From Zygnema cylindricum (Eukaryota > Streptophyta > Zygnematophyceae > Zygnematales > Zygnemataceae): a DNA stretch of 16,474 nt. The position numbers and the translations under genes are program-made. The stretch's first letter is position 1, and every line of letters starts with the position of its first letter. The stretch spans positions 22,029 through 38,502 of the forward strand of contig JBBHKE010003223.1 of NCBI GenBank assembly GCA_037447655.1, written 5' to 3'. Shown here piece by piece: positions 6,601 to 13,559 of the stretch. The notes under the pieces are model-generated. The model had not been told where the DNA came from. It was given only the letters and a program-made list of their open reading frames with translations, and ran no database searches.

Positions 6601-8133
6601 AGAAAATATGTGATATATCCAGTGAGCGGTACCAGTCAATTCGAAAAAAAAAAAAGCTTTTCGCTGGCTGCGGTTGGAATGGTCGGTTTTTATTTTTTGG
6701 AGCGTAGTGGTGGGAGAAATTCTGCAGTTATATGCGTCAAAACTTGAGAACTGCGGTTCATCATCGGATATCATATTTGAAATGCTGATTTTCAAATTCA
6801 GATAATAATGAGAATGATAGACAATATCGTAATTCGTACAATACTGACACGCCCATAACCTCAAACTTATGTATACAAAGATACAAGAAACCAATCCGAG
6901 CGAGCCGTAGTGATTGAAAAACTTTGCATGTTTGAAGGAGAATCTGTAGGTCTGCACTGGGAAATTTCATTCTTTTTCCGGTTACCTTTTTTGGACGTTT
7001 ACCTTTTCAAGGAGGTTTGGTACGGACTATGTTGTCACTTCCCTGAATTTTTCGTACGAAGTATTAGGTCAATTCTCGACACTTTTGATGATGTCCATTG
7101 ACGTCACAAAGCTATAGACATCCAAACAAGTTACCATACATGTTTATTATCATGTTTTTTATCATCTTTTCTTATCATGTGTTTTTATCATGCTTTTTTA
7201 CATATAAGTTTAGTGCGAATACTGCGAGTGTCCTTGTCAATGTCAATGTTAATGCCAAATTTTGGTCATGTCAATTATGTCAATTATCAACTGTAAAATG
7301 TTACAAGCACTATCTTCAGTGGACCAACCGTTTGATCTGTTTATTTATTAAGTGTGACAAGCAGGGACTGCAATTCATTCTCTTGTACATTCCTTTCTTA
7401 AAAGAGAAGTGTAACAGTAAGTGAAGAGTAAGAGCCACTCGACAAAGAAGTAAGAGACGAGTAAGAGTCACTAGGAGACTCTTAGTAGAAATCGGTATTG
7501 TTTTTTCAGTTCTCTTCTACACAAACTTGTGAGATTCACATGCTATTTTCTTAATTCTGTAAGCTAATTTGCTAAATTTAAATCCAACACCGTATATCAT
7601 GATTAATGTTAGTGTTTTTTTTGCCACTTAAATGAACTTTTCTCCTGCTCACATATATCCGATTTCCGTTTGGGGATCGCCAATTGGAAGGGAAGAATTT
7701 TGAGGGTTTTTTTTTATGGTTTTAGGGTTTTTTAAGGTTTTTACCTTCCATCGCAACCATCATCAGATTGATTATCCGATAAATCTGATTTATGTGGCGA
7801 AAAAAAAATCAACTCTAATAACGATACACGGTGTAATTCTGTATTCTATACTCACATTTCTATTTTCACATGTTGTGTTTTTTTTGCAGTGGAGATCACG
7901 ACATGTGTGTGCCTTACACAGGCTCCGAGAAATGGACGAGTGAAATGGGATATCCTGTAACGGATAAGTGGAGACCTTGGTATGTAAATGATCAAGTCGC
8001 CGGTTATACGGAATCTTATGAAAATAATTTGACTTTTGCCACGATTCTCGGAGCTGGTCACACTGTACCGGAATATAAACCAGCAGAAAGTCTCTATTTT
8101 CATCACCACTTTCTTCAAGGTAAACCTCTTTGA
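625..8133 (+). CDS. SCPL20-like: Serine carboxypeptidase-like protein, class I (family S10), 5'-partial, nine visible exons
   Basis: The gene encodes a secreted or vacuolar alpha/beta-hydrolase; the family removes C-terminal residues from peptides or, in some plant members, acts as an acyltransferase. Exons: 625-695, 1814-1888, 3606-3682, 4143-4397, 4670-4771, 5230-5307, 5811-6068, 6291-6478, 7890-8133, giving 448 codons with consistent phases (1,1,0,0,0,0,0,2). Counting from the first visible residue, the sequence shows NGGPGCSS (33-40), catalytic Ser131 in GESYAG (codon 4311-4313), GDHDM (369-373) with the catalytic Asp, and catalytic His425 in [11 protein letters not shown]. Cysteines 38, 167, 199, 210, 233, 304 and 337 fit the family disulfide pattern. 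N-glycosylation sequons occur at N9, N205 and N414. Relatives are about 490-500 aa, so roughly 40-60 N-terminal residues, including the signal peptide, are missing upstream. All catalytic residues are intact, so it looks functional. The SCPL20/21 affinity is from memory; the exact substrate cannot be told. Confidence 0.95.
1190..1780. repeat. Minisatellite of 14-16 bp, consensus near ATTTATGTACCATA, in SCPL intron 1
   Basis: About 35-40 degenerate head-to-tail units built on ATGTACCATAATTT or ATGTACTATAATTC, with substitutions and 1-3 bp length changes. ORFs here arise only because each unit carries ATG. The array fills more than half of intron 1 (696-1813) and stops shortly before the T-rich acceptor tract of exon 2. 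Confidence 0.85.
1814..1888 (+). CDS. SCPL20-like: SCPL exon 2: oxyanion-hole motif
   Basis: Translates as [20 protein letters not shown] then VYEH, the S10 hallmark; the NGGPGCSS glycines form the oxyanion hole. The acceptor is TCGCAG after a 19 nt T-rich tract. The donor GTAGGA is weak. A decayed copy of the last 40 or so bases lies about 143 bp downstream and carries a stronger GTAAGA donor. The exon ends in phase 1 (cat g), completed by GG of the next exon to give Gly. Confidence 0.93.
1895..2460 (+). repeat. G-rich polypurine block, (GGGGGA)n core, in intron 2
   Basis: Almost pure A/G on the + strand. It begins as GAGAGA/GGGAGA and becomes AGGGGG and AGGGGGG repeats between about 2160 and 2430. 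ORFs on either strand are low-complexity (Gly/Arg/Glu or Pro/Leu/Ser) and are artefacts. G runs of five and six give many possible quadruplexes in the sense strand and in the pre-mRNA. Confidence 0.9.
1990..2040 (+). pseudogene. Decayed duplicate of exon 2 end plus donor site
   Basis: The stretch from gtcccagatgttcaaatttt to atgagcatggtaagagggg repeats 1846-1898 with substitutions and a one-base deletion inside the Asp-Gly-Trp codons, which breaks its frame. It carries its own GTAAGA donor at 2032-2037, closer to consensus than the genuine GTAGGA at 1889. It has no acceptor of its own, so I read it as a local tandem duplication of an exon edge and not a separate exon. Confidence 0.75.
2735..3440 (+). 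repeat. C-rich polypyrimidine block, (CCCCCT)n core with CCCTCT edges, in intron 2
   Basis: About 700 bp of nearly pure C/T. CCCTCT-type units flank a CCCCCT core (about 2790-3240). Near the 3' end lies a 24 bp unit (ccctcgccctcgccctcttc plus cttc) in three perfect copies at 3337-3360, 3361-3384 and 3385-3408. The block ends about 165 bp before the exon 3 acceptor. The long ORFs here encode only Pro/Ser/Leu or Gly/Glu/Arg repeats. Confidence 0.92.
3606..3682 (+). CDS. SCPL20-like: SCPL exon 3
   Basis: Translates to [20 protein letters not shown] then PYSWAK, the conserved GPF..LP.L..NPYSW.K segment of plant serine carboxypeptidases. The acceptor is GACAG and the donor GTACCC, in phase 0. The split Gly and the phase agree with the exons on both sides, which supports skipping the whole 1.7 kb repeat-filled intron 2. 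Confidence 0.93.
4041..4142 (+). repeat. Three tandem acceptor-like units at the end of intron 3
   Basis: Three similar units of 30-38 bp each run from TTAATGTATGA through a T-rich tract to an AG: ends at 4070 (GACAG), 4104 (TACAG) and 4142 (TGCAG). Only the last gives the family-conserved VANILY start. Use of 4070 brings an in-frame TGA, and use of 4104 shifts the frame by 38 bases. Confidence 0.7.
4143..4397 (+). CDS. SCPL20-like: SCPL exon 4: nucleophile elbow with catalytic Ser
   Basis: These 85 codons start at [18 protein letters not shown] and run through [10 protein letters not shown] to SPKINFK. The catalytic serine codon is 4311-4313. The acceptor TTTTGCAG is the last of three tandem AG acceptor-like copies. 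An ATG ORF seeming to start at 4137 uses intron bases and is not the real start. The end INFK joins GYYIGNG of the next exon, the family-typical junction. Donor GTATAA, phase 0. Confidence 0.95.
4492..4535 (+). repeat. 12 bp tandem repeat (gcaaaagatat) in intron 4
   Basis: Four nearly identical 12 bp units of the form gcaaaagatat/acacaaaagat follow each other inside intron 4 (4398-4669). They lie well away from both splice sites and have no visible role. Confidence 0.75.
4670..4771 (+). CDS. SCPL20-like: SCPL exon 5
   Basis: These 34 codons read [20 protein letters not shown] then [14 protein letters not shown], the conserved KGY..GNG.TD...DGNA.VPF..G.GLIS.EL segment. The acceptor is GTCCAG and the donor GTGTGG, phase 0. 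The exon is too short, and its reading frame too closely bounded, to stand out as an ORF on its own. Confidence 0.93.
5136..5222 (+). repeat. CCCTCT-type tract serving as the intron 5 polypyrimidine tract
   Basis: Pyrimidine-rich CTCTCCCCCTCTCCCT-like DNA lies immediately before the CTGCAG acceptor of exon 6. The tract is on the sense strand and merges with the acceptor's own polypyrimidine tract. Confidence 0.8.
5230..5307 (+). CDS. SCPL20-like: SCPL exon 6
   Basis: These 26 codons read [20 protein letters not shown] then LFVAYE, matching the family segment with two disulfide cysteines (C199, C210) and a sequon at N205. The acceptor CTGCAG follows an 85 bp CCCTCT-type tract. The last nine bases plus the GTAAAC donor are the first unit of a 49 bp tandem repeat extending into intron 6. 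Read-through past the true donor reaches an in-frame TAA at 5335-5337. Confidence 0.9.
5299..5460 (+). repeat. 49 bp tandem repeat, four units, spanning the exon 6 / intron 6 junction
   Basis: The core gcttatgaggtaaaccctaa starts at 5299, 5348 and 5397, and a fourth weaker copy (gcttatgtggtattcc) starts at 5446, each exactly 49 bp apart. The first unit holds the last nine coding bases of exon 6 and the real donor at 5308. The second and third carry identical donor sequences at 5357 and 5406. Between cores the units are A-rich. Confidence 0.88.
5308..5800 (+). repeat. Degenerate plant-telomere-like AACCCTAAA repeats in intron 6
   Basis: Many AACCCTAAA and AAACCCTAAAAA motifs occur on the sense strand, dense at 5308-5430 and 5638-5785. 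The unit resembles the Arabidopsis-type telomere repeat CCCTAAA, but spacing varies by A insertions and no run is a perfect heptamer array. A true telomere remnant and simple A-rich drift cannot be told apart from this sequence. Confidence 0.6.
5811..6068 (+). CDS. SCPL20-like: SCPL exon 7: linker region with Lys-rich insert
   Basis: These 86 codons start at [18 protein letters not shown] and end at [18 protein letters not shown] and the [10 protein letters not shown] stretch are family landmarks. Between them the A-rich DNA at 5881-5909 encodes KKDKKKK (residues 245-251), in the region where many plant carboxypeptidases carry a variable or excised linker. The acceptor is GAGTAG, the only TAG acceptor of the gene; the donor is GTAAGC. 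Phase 0 at both ends. Confidence 0.9.
6291..6478 (+). CDS. SCPL20-like: SCPL exon 8
   Basis: It begins [20 protein letters not shown] and ends LAGYRALIF plus two bases of a split Ser codon (AG|T). The conserved WLND..VRKAIHA and WELC....Y..DAGSM segments are clear. The acceptor ATTGCAG follows a short CCCTCT tract at 6257-6275, and the donor is GTATTT. The split Ser opens the SGDHDM motif, which fixes phase 2. Confidence 0.94.
6490..6600 (+). repeat. TCAATG hexamer array and (TA)n in intron 8
   Basis: Repeats of tgtcaatgtcaat run from about 6490 to 6570, followed by a TA microsatellite (about 6576-6600). A second, weaker cluster of the same hexamer lies at 7228-7285 in the same intron (6479-7889). 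The intervening 600 bp contains no exon I recognise. Confidence 0.75.
6601..7227. other. Unassigned interior of intron 8
   Basis: No domain or splice-consistent exon is visible, and ORFs on both strands are short and unlike any family I know. Since exon 8 and the last exon join through a split Ser codon with the conserved SGDHDM motif, no coding exon is needed here. The TCAATG repeats at both ends make an insertion possible but unproven. Confidence 0.5.
7890..8133 (+). CDS. SCPL20-like: SCPL last exon: catalytic Asp and His, stop codon
   Basis: It completes [16 protein letters not shown], carries the conserved NDQVAGYTE and NNLTF (sequon N414), then [11 protein letters not shown] with catalytic His at 8059-8061, and ends FLQGKPL with TGA at 8131-8133. 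The codon of the catalytic Asp in GDHD is 7900-7902. A GGTAAAC inside the final Gly-Lys codons resembles a donor. I keep the stop at 8133 because relatives end in the same FL.GKP. sequence. Confidence 0.94.
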
Positions 8134-8290
8134 AACGCTCTCTTTACGAATCTCTTTTTGAGAAACGATCTTTTAGAACCTCTCTTCGAGAAAGAAACTA
8201 CCTTCGAGAGGCTATCTTCGAGAAGTTTTTTTTTAGAAACTCTCTTTCTTTTTGAGAAACTCTTTTTGAGAAACGCTCTTTGAGGTTTAC
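8123..8290 (+). repeat. Minisatellite of TCTTTTTGAGAAACG-type units from the stop codon into the 3' UTR
   Basis: The last coding bases (cctctttgaaacgct, containing TGA at 8131-8133) already match the unit. Degenerate copies follow as ctctttttgagaaacgatct, cctctcttcgagaaagaaac and ctctttttgagaaacgctct. The array ends near 8290 in gaggtttac, the inverse of gtaaacctc at 8120-8128. Confidence 0.7.
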
Positions 8291-9217
8291 GTTCGTCCAT
8301 TTTTTTTTTCCCAAGGTTAGAGACTGGGCTGTCAACTTTAGAATGTATGTTTCTTTCAAATACATTTTTCACCCGTTTTCATTAACGAGCTTCAAAGTGG
8401 AAACAATTATTTTTCTTGATTTGTAAATTTGAGCCTAACCTCATCGTTCTAGCAAGTTCTGTTGATAATGTCCAAAGAAATATTCTTTTTTAACTTTTTA
8501 ATTGTCTTGGGAATATGATTGGGAAGTCTAAAAATGGTATTTTGTTTGGTGTTTTGTTTTAAGTGTCTTGGAAATATTCTCCCGATGGACAGAATATTTT
8601 TACAAGTGCATTGTACCTTTTATTGTCGACGCATTTCAAAGTGATTCGGCGTGAGGGAATATTGCAGGTTGCATTCAATGGGTTTTGATTCTCTTGATGA
8701 TTGTTTAGGTATTTTTGTCACTCTTTTTTTATTTTTTATTTTGCTATATTATTGTCGTTTTTGTGTTGGATGTTTCTTTCCGTGTTTTTTTGTTAGGTTT
8801 TGGCAATTTGTAAATACGGTTAAATATTTGGTTTGGTATCAGTAGTCTTGTTTTGTGTATGTTGTTTGGTTTTTGTGCTTGTTTCAATTCTGCCCATTTA
8901 AATCGTGCATACGACATCTTTGATTCGTGTGCACGTTTGTTTTGTTTAGTATGAATTTTGGCCGATTTTGTGTTTGTGAGAGCTACACAGTCTCATGTAA
9001 ATAAGTTATGTTAAATGGTAAAAATAATGCTTCTATAAGAGGTCTATCAAAGGACCTTTTACCACGAAGGAAACCATGGAAGATTGTATTAGGAAAGAGA
9101 AAAGATTTAAGGATCCTAAAGAAAGAAAGAAACGGGACTTGGAAGATATGGCAGTTATACTAACCTAATGAAACCTTTTTACCGGGGGGCTTTTGTACAT
9201 AATGGAAATATCAAGCT
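8291..9217. other. SCPL 3' flank, T/G-rich, no clear gene
   Basis: Probably the 3' UTR and downstream spacer. The stretch 8700-8960 is strongly T/G-rich. No unambiguous polyadenylation signal stands out. Short ORFs near 9008-9165 (51 aa, Lys/Arg-rich, and an overlapping frame rich in KERKKRD) are coding-like in composition but match no family I recognise. The TTTGGTATCAG at about 8834 resembles a retrotransposon primer-binding site only loosely. Confidence 0.5.
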
Positions 9218-9219
9218 GA

Positions 9220-9279
9220 ATAAAAAAGCGCGATGTTAAACCATCTGAGTCCAAGGGTACAAAAGGGGGTGGCATGGCA
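9220..9279 (+). repeat. Dispersed 60 bp repeat, copy 1 (inverted relative to 12281-12340)
   Basis: The block containing taaaccatctgagtccaagg and gtacaaaagggggtggcatg is repeated in reverse complement at 12281-12340 with a handful of substitutions and small indels. Copy 1 lies just upstream of the gag-like relic. The opposite orientation of the two copies rules out their being the LTRs of one element. Confidence 0.75.
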
Positions 9280-9289
9280 GGGCCCAAAA

Positions 9290-9620
9290 AAAAAAAAACA
9301 TCACTTCTTGACTCCCTATACTGGTCATGAATATTGGGCTATTATTACAAAATTCGTTGAGAAGAGAGTCGAAGGAGAGTCGAAGAGAGTCAATTATGAA
9401 GCAAATTATGTTTTCAAAGAGTTTATATGGTTTGGAATCAGAGTAATGAGCCTATTGGTGAAGTATTTAAGAGATATAATATTTTGACAGGATTACATAA
9501 ACAATTTAGGCCAGTTCTCACTAGAAGACAAAAAAACTCCTGCTTTTCTTGGCAGCTTATCAACCAAGTTTGACAAGTTAGTGGAGGTGATTCACAGTTT
9601 TTTTAGGGCTTTTTAGAGTT
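9290..9620 (+). pseudogene. Ty1/copia-type retrotransposon gag relic (UBN2-like), frameshifted
   Basis: Read across frames, the region follows the order of a copia gag. An N-terminal YTGHEYWAIITKFVEKR resembles the NY..W...M segment. EPIGEVFKRYNILTG in the +2 frame resembles ES...YF.R......N. LGQFSLEDKKTPAFLGSLST then KFDKLVEVI resembles G....D.....LL.SL...FD..V..I of UBN2. An in-frame TGA at 9485-9487 and at least two frame changes show it is dead. The call rests on motif pattern recalled from the family, with no database comparison. The 3' side runs into T-rich AGGG DNA. Confidence 0.55.
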
Positions 9621-10091
9621 TTTTTTTAGGATTTTTTAAAGAAAAACCTTCATTTGCCTTAGTTTGTAACCATTTACAGATAGTTGAGAAGTAAAAAAAA
9701 AACTTTAACATAGGTTTAGGTAACAACTGGTTGAAACGTAAATGGTGTGGACTTATTGGAGCTTAATTCACTCCGAGGAAGAAGGGGATATTAGATGAAA
9801 GTTTAGAGGGAAATGGGGTAGAGGAGAACGCTGACAACATAATTTGTAACATTATTTATTATTGACTATATTAAATATTATATATTATAATTATATAATA
9901 TAATATGATTTATATAACACATTTTTGTTTCTCCGTGAACAAAGAGGAGCAAAGAAGCGCTATCTCAAATTTTGGCATCATCAACTTTGTCATACCTCCG
10001 GAGGTAATTTTAAGAGGATGATTAAAAACACTTCATTGAAAGGGGGTGGAGTTTACTATTGGTGAGAATATCAATGGATTACCAATGGTAA
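9621..10091. other. Spacer between the gag relic and the CCCTCT array
   Basis: TTTTTAGGG-like and poly-A/T tracts (9597-9700) are followed by weakly coding-like purine-rich DNA (9760-9835) and a strongly AT-rich stretch of TATATAATAT (9850-9920). No feature can be supported. It could be interior DNA of the same decayed retroelement. Confidence 0.45.
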
Positions 10092-10932
10092 CCTCTCCCT
10101 CTCCCTCTCCCTCTCCCTCTCCCTCTCCCTCTCCCTCTCCCTCTCCCTCTCCCTCTCCCTCTCCCTCTCCTCTCCCTCTCCCTCTCCCTCTCCCTCTCCC
10201 TCTCCCTCTCCCTCTCCCTCTCCCTCTCCCTCTCCCTCTCCCTTCAACCTCTCCCTCTCCCTCTCCCTCTACCTCTCCCTCTCCCTCTACCTCTCCCTCT
10301 ACCTCTCCCTCTCCCTCTCCCTCTCCCTCTCCCTCTCCCTCTCCCTCTCCCTCTCCCTCTCCCTCTCCCTCTCCCTCTCCCTCTCCCTCTCCCTCTCCCT
10401 CTCCCTCTCCCTCTCCCTCTCCCTCTTCCTCTTCCACTCCCTCTCCCTCTCCCTCTCCCTCTCCCTCTCCCTCTCCCTCTCCCTCTCCCCTCTCCCTCTT
10501 CCTCTTCCTCTCCCTCTCCCTCTCCCTCTCCCTCTCCCTCTCCTCCTCCTCTCCCTCTCCCTCTCCCTCTCCCTCTCCCTCTCCCTCTCCCTCTCCCTCT
10601 CCCTCTCCCTCTCCCTCTCCCTCTCCCTCCTCCCTCTCCCTCTCCCTCTCCCTCTCCCTCTCCCTCTCCCTCTTCCCTCTCCCTCTCCCTCTCCCTCTCC
10701 CTCTCCTCTTCCTCTTCCACTCCCTCTCCCTCTCTCCCCTCTCCCTCTCCCTCTCCCTCTCCCTCTCCCTCTCCCTCTTCCTCTTCCTCTTCCTCTCCCC
10801 TCTCCCTCTCCCTCTCCCTCTCCCCTCTCCCCTCTCCTCTCCCTCTCCCTCTCCCTCTCCCTCTCCCTCTCCCCTCTCCCTCCCCCTCCCTCCCCCTCTC
10901 TCTCCTCCCTCCCCCTCCCCCTCCTCCCCCTC
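10092..10932 (+). repeat. 840 bp CCCTCT hexanucleotide array with a 280 bp higher-order duplication
   Basis: CCCTCT units run nearly unbroken, then grade into CCCCTC and CTCCTC at the 3' end. Variant blocks recur in order about 280 bp apart: cctcttcctcttccactcc at 10422-10440 and 10705-10723 (offset 283), and ccctcttcctcttcctc at 10494 and 10773 (offset 279). Long ORFs on both strands encode only Pro-Ser/Leu or Gly-Glu/Arg-Glu repeats. The minus strand GGGAGA fits the G3N3 quadruplex pattern. Confidence 0.95.
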
Positions 10933-11117
10933 CAACTCAGAGAAAATGACTGTTGTGGAGTCCTTGGAAAGTTGAGTTCCGTGAACACCTCAAAGCTAAA
11001 ATATAATTATATTCTTAATTAAATAATAGAAATGTCATGATTTATGTTATGAATTTTATAATTCTATATTAAGAGTAGGTAGGAGATAAGCCTTGACTTT
11101 GAGGAGGATATAACACT

Positions 11118-11312
11118 TTGGAGGAGTTTTCAAGTCGAGGAGGATACGGACAAATAAGTACAAGGGAATTATTTGTTAAGGGTAAAAGTGGTAAAACATT
11201 TTTTTTTGCAAAGTATAATTCGCAAAGTGTTGTGAGGATGGATATGAGAGATGTAAGTTTTCCTCTAACGAACCCAGATGTCTCAAAAACGTATATCCTT
11301 TTCACCTTATAT
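11118..11312 (+). pseudogene. Possible copia protease-region relic
   Basis: A 65-codon ORF reads from STRELFVKGKSGKTFFFAKY to MRDVSFPLTNPDVSKTY. The spacing of a VKGKG-like turn, a hydrophobic strand and a DV.F.P.L....VS segment loosely resembles the stretch after the aspartic protease in copia polyproteins. Its position downstream of the gag relic on the same strand fits. No catalytic D[TS]G motif is visible, so this is a weak call; it may be unrelated DNA. Confidence 0.25.
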
Positions 11313-11435
11313 TAGTGAGAAAAGTGGGGATGAATGAAAAAACGTTGTGCGTAAGAGCTCTTGCCTCAACAAAAGCAAAGTTCTCGAGAAGCTTATTTAC
11401 TATCAAAAGCATTTTATTTCATTGGTGACGCCGAC

Positions 11436-11760
11436 GCAGAAAACATTATTTTATAGCGAATACTAGGAGAGTCTATGGGTGGGGACCCTAAGTCCTACTC
11501 GGAGTTTGAGAACTTAGTTGAATGAAAGAATAAGTGAAAACTTGCTTTTGAAAAGTAATGTAAGTCTTATAAGAGTAGTTTTGAGGAAGTAAAATTACCA
11601 TTCGGCCATTAATTGATTGCAGGTGAATGCTACAAGTGAGGCTATCAAACATAAGGCCTTGTATGTAAAGGTTTTTAGTAGAAAGAAGTTGTGGACAACA
11701 CAACAACTTATGAGCCCGTTTTTTAGGTCGACTTGTTAAATATGATTTTGGCTTTGGCAA
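11436..11760 (+). pseudogene. Decayed unidentified coding-like region with many stops
   Basis: One frame (codons starting at 11436) keeps a protein-like composition, with GESMGGDPKSYSEFENLVE near its start and VDLLNMILALA near its end. It is broken by about ten TGA, TAG and TAA codons, several of which could come from CGA, CAA or CAG by C-to-T change. It may belong to the same retroelement as the 9290-9620 relic. I cannot assign a domain. Confidence 0.3.
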
Positions 11761-12280
11761 TAGCATGTAAAAAAGCATGTTCACGTGACGGATGAAGAGA
11801 CCGCGTTGTTACGTGGAGAATGGAAGGGGAAGTGTGCACGAAGGTGAGGGTGTCATATCACTTGATTTAACAGATTTACACAACCATATACACAGGAACA
11901 CGTCACAGCTCAATACACACATATTAGGTTGGAGTCTTCTCAGCTCACTCTCACTCTCACATAAATCTTCCTCTTACGAAAGGTGTGCCCTTTCTCCGTC
12001 TTTTTCCTAAAAAACTTAGCGTCGTACCAATAAAATTACAACCGTATGAAAAATTGAAAATTTGAAAAGTACAATTTGCGTTATCTCTAAGCTTAGAATA
12101 TACTACATGTCGACGTATTGTGTTTTCCAACCCACAGCCACGTCATGTCATATCGTCCTCAAACTTTACCTTAAAATATATCGTAGATGTGGTTGAAGTT
12201 TAAGTATCACCGCTCTTTTTTTTTTTTTAGGGTGTGTTTTTGTCGCTCTTTTTGTTTTTTATTGTTGTTTTTCAGTGTTG
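11761..12280. other. No recognised gene
   Basis: A 72-codon ORF at 11792-12010 has no recognisable domain and ends in Ser/Leu-rich low-complexity sequence. The rest is AT-rich spacer with T runs near 12220. Nothing further can be supported. Confidence 0.4.
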
Positions 12281-12340
12281 GTCATGCCACCCCTTTTGTA
12301 CCCCCCAGACTCAGATGGTTTACCATCGTGCTTTTTAATT
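12281..12340 (-). repeat. Dispersed 60 bp repeat, copy 2
   Basis: Reverse complement of the block at 9220-9279: gtaaaccatctgagtctggg and gtacaaaaggggtggcatga align base for base with copy 1 apart from scattered substitutions and two small indels. The two copies frame about 3 kb containing the gag relic and the CCCTCT array. Confidence 0.75.
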
Positions 12341-12344
12341 TATT

Positions 12345-13559
12345 ATGCTTTTGCTCCACAAATATAGAATCAACTTCGCACGTTTCAAACAATTTCAAGC
12401 GTTTTCGACGAGGAGAAGTACACAAAAAAAAATTGTTTTGTCCTTCTGCATCCATTATTGGTGTTTTTTTTTGCAGGGGCCTAAAAAATTCATCGTCATT
12501 TCACGACGACTAGACAGAAAAGGCAAAGGAATTTTCCTCAACCATGCACAAAGCCGGAGGTTGTACGATGTCACGCATAGACACGCGACGTCACAAGCAA
12601 TTTCAAGAAATAAGGTGCGACAACACACAAATTGTAGGCGTTCAAAACCGTCACAAGCATTGTGGATACATACAATTGTCACAAACTTAGAGCTCTCTTC
12701 CGTCATCCTACGGACACGTTTACTTGTAGAAATATATTGATCACCTATCTATCAGGACTGCCAGGAAGACAAATGGCCTACGTGTTTTATATCGACGTCG
12801 ACAATAGTAAAATATTTTAAAAGCACAAAATTCGAACGTCGTATTTGTACGGACGGACGTATTTAAGATTTGTAAAAACGTATGAAATTGTAAGATCAGT
12901 ATATGCGTACTTTATTACTATTTGAATTTCGTTATTGTGTTTTAAACGCAAATTCATTTCCACGAAGGTCACTGGATGGCAAAAAGAGTGACAAGGGAGA
13001 AGGGAGCATCAAAGGATATCATGTAGCAAGGATTTTTTCGGCGGTTTCGGTGGATTTTAATCCACCCTGTTCGAAGGCACTTGGCCTTTGCCAATTGTAA
13101 GGTTGTCATCGCTCGTCCGTCGTGGATCATATCTTTTATTTCCAAATGTACGCATCGTACATGCCCAATGTGTGGCTTGTGTCCTCTTTGAGAACATTTG
13201 AGGACACTATCCAAACACTGGATTGAACAAGCATTTGCTTCAAAAACACAAAATCGGATGGTCGAAGTTATCCCCCAAAATTTAGGAGAATCTTGCTTAA
13301 TATTTAGTAAACATGTTTTATATACATATATAAAAAAGTACGACTTAGTAAGAAAATGTACTTTCTAAGTAAATAATCTCACTTTTTGTTGAGCCCCACC
13401 CTTAAGTGACTCTTCTGGTTTTGAGCATTCGGACACTAAGAAAACGTGTCTTGAGAATATTTGCTATAATTTATAGTAAGTTTGCCAAGTTACATTTACA
13501 TGGGGACGGGCCCTAACACATTACTATAAAAGCCATGGAAAACGTGCTCCCTTTAACAC
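12345..13559. other. No supported gene; weak ORFs and CGTA-rich spacer
   Basis: A 131-codon ORF (12345-12740) spans a T-tract plus TTGCAG resembling an acceptor at 12476, then basic sequence with repeated cgtcacaagca pieces. An 81-codon minus ORF covers 12969-13214. Neither matches a family I know, and codon composition is unremarkable. TACG/CGTA motifs become frequent from here on. Confidence 0.4.

Noticed and set aside
8118-8126. GGTAAAC donor in the last codons of SCPL, suggesting a further exon
   Set aside because: Relatives end in FL.GKP. at this point, and a TGA follows at once; no later exon is seen.
8830-8850. TTTGGTATCAG as a copia primer-binding site
   Set aside because: Only about ten bases match the usual initiator-tRNA complement, and no LTR end (CA) precedes it.
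10033-10988. Up to 309-codon ORFs on both strands
   Set aside because: These arise from the CCCTCT hexamer; they are periodic Pro-Ser or Gly-Glu sequence only.
11629-11680. Retroviral-type zinc knuckle starting ECYK
   Set aside because: The second Cys is a TGA and the His and last Cys do not fit the CCHC spacing.
9220-12340. The 60 bp repeat pair as LTRs of one retrotransposon
   Set aside because: The copies are inverted, and LTRs are direct repeats.
12969-13214. 81-codon minus-strand ORF with scattered Cys and His
   Set aside because: The Cys and His spacing fits no zinc-finger pattern I know, and nothing else supports a gene.
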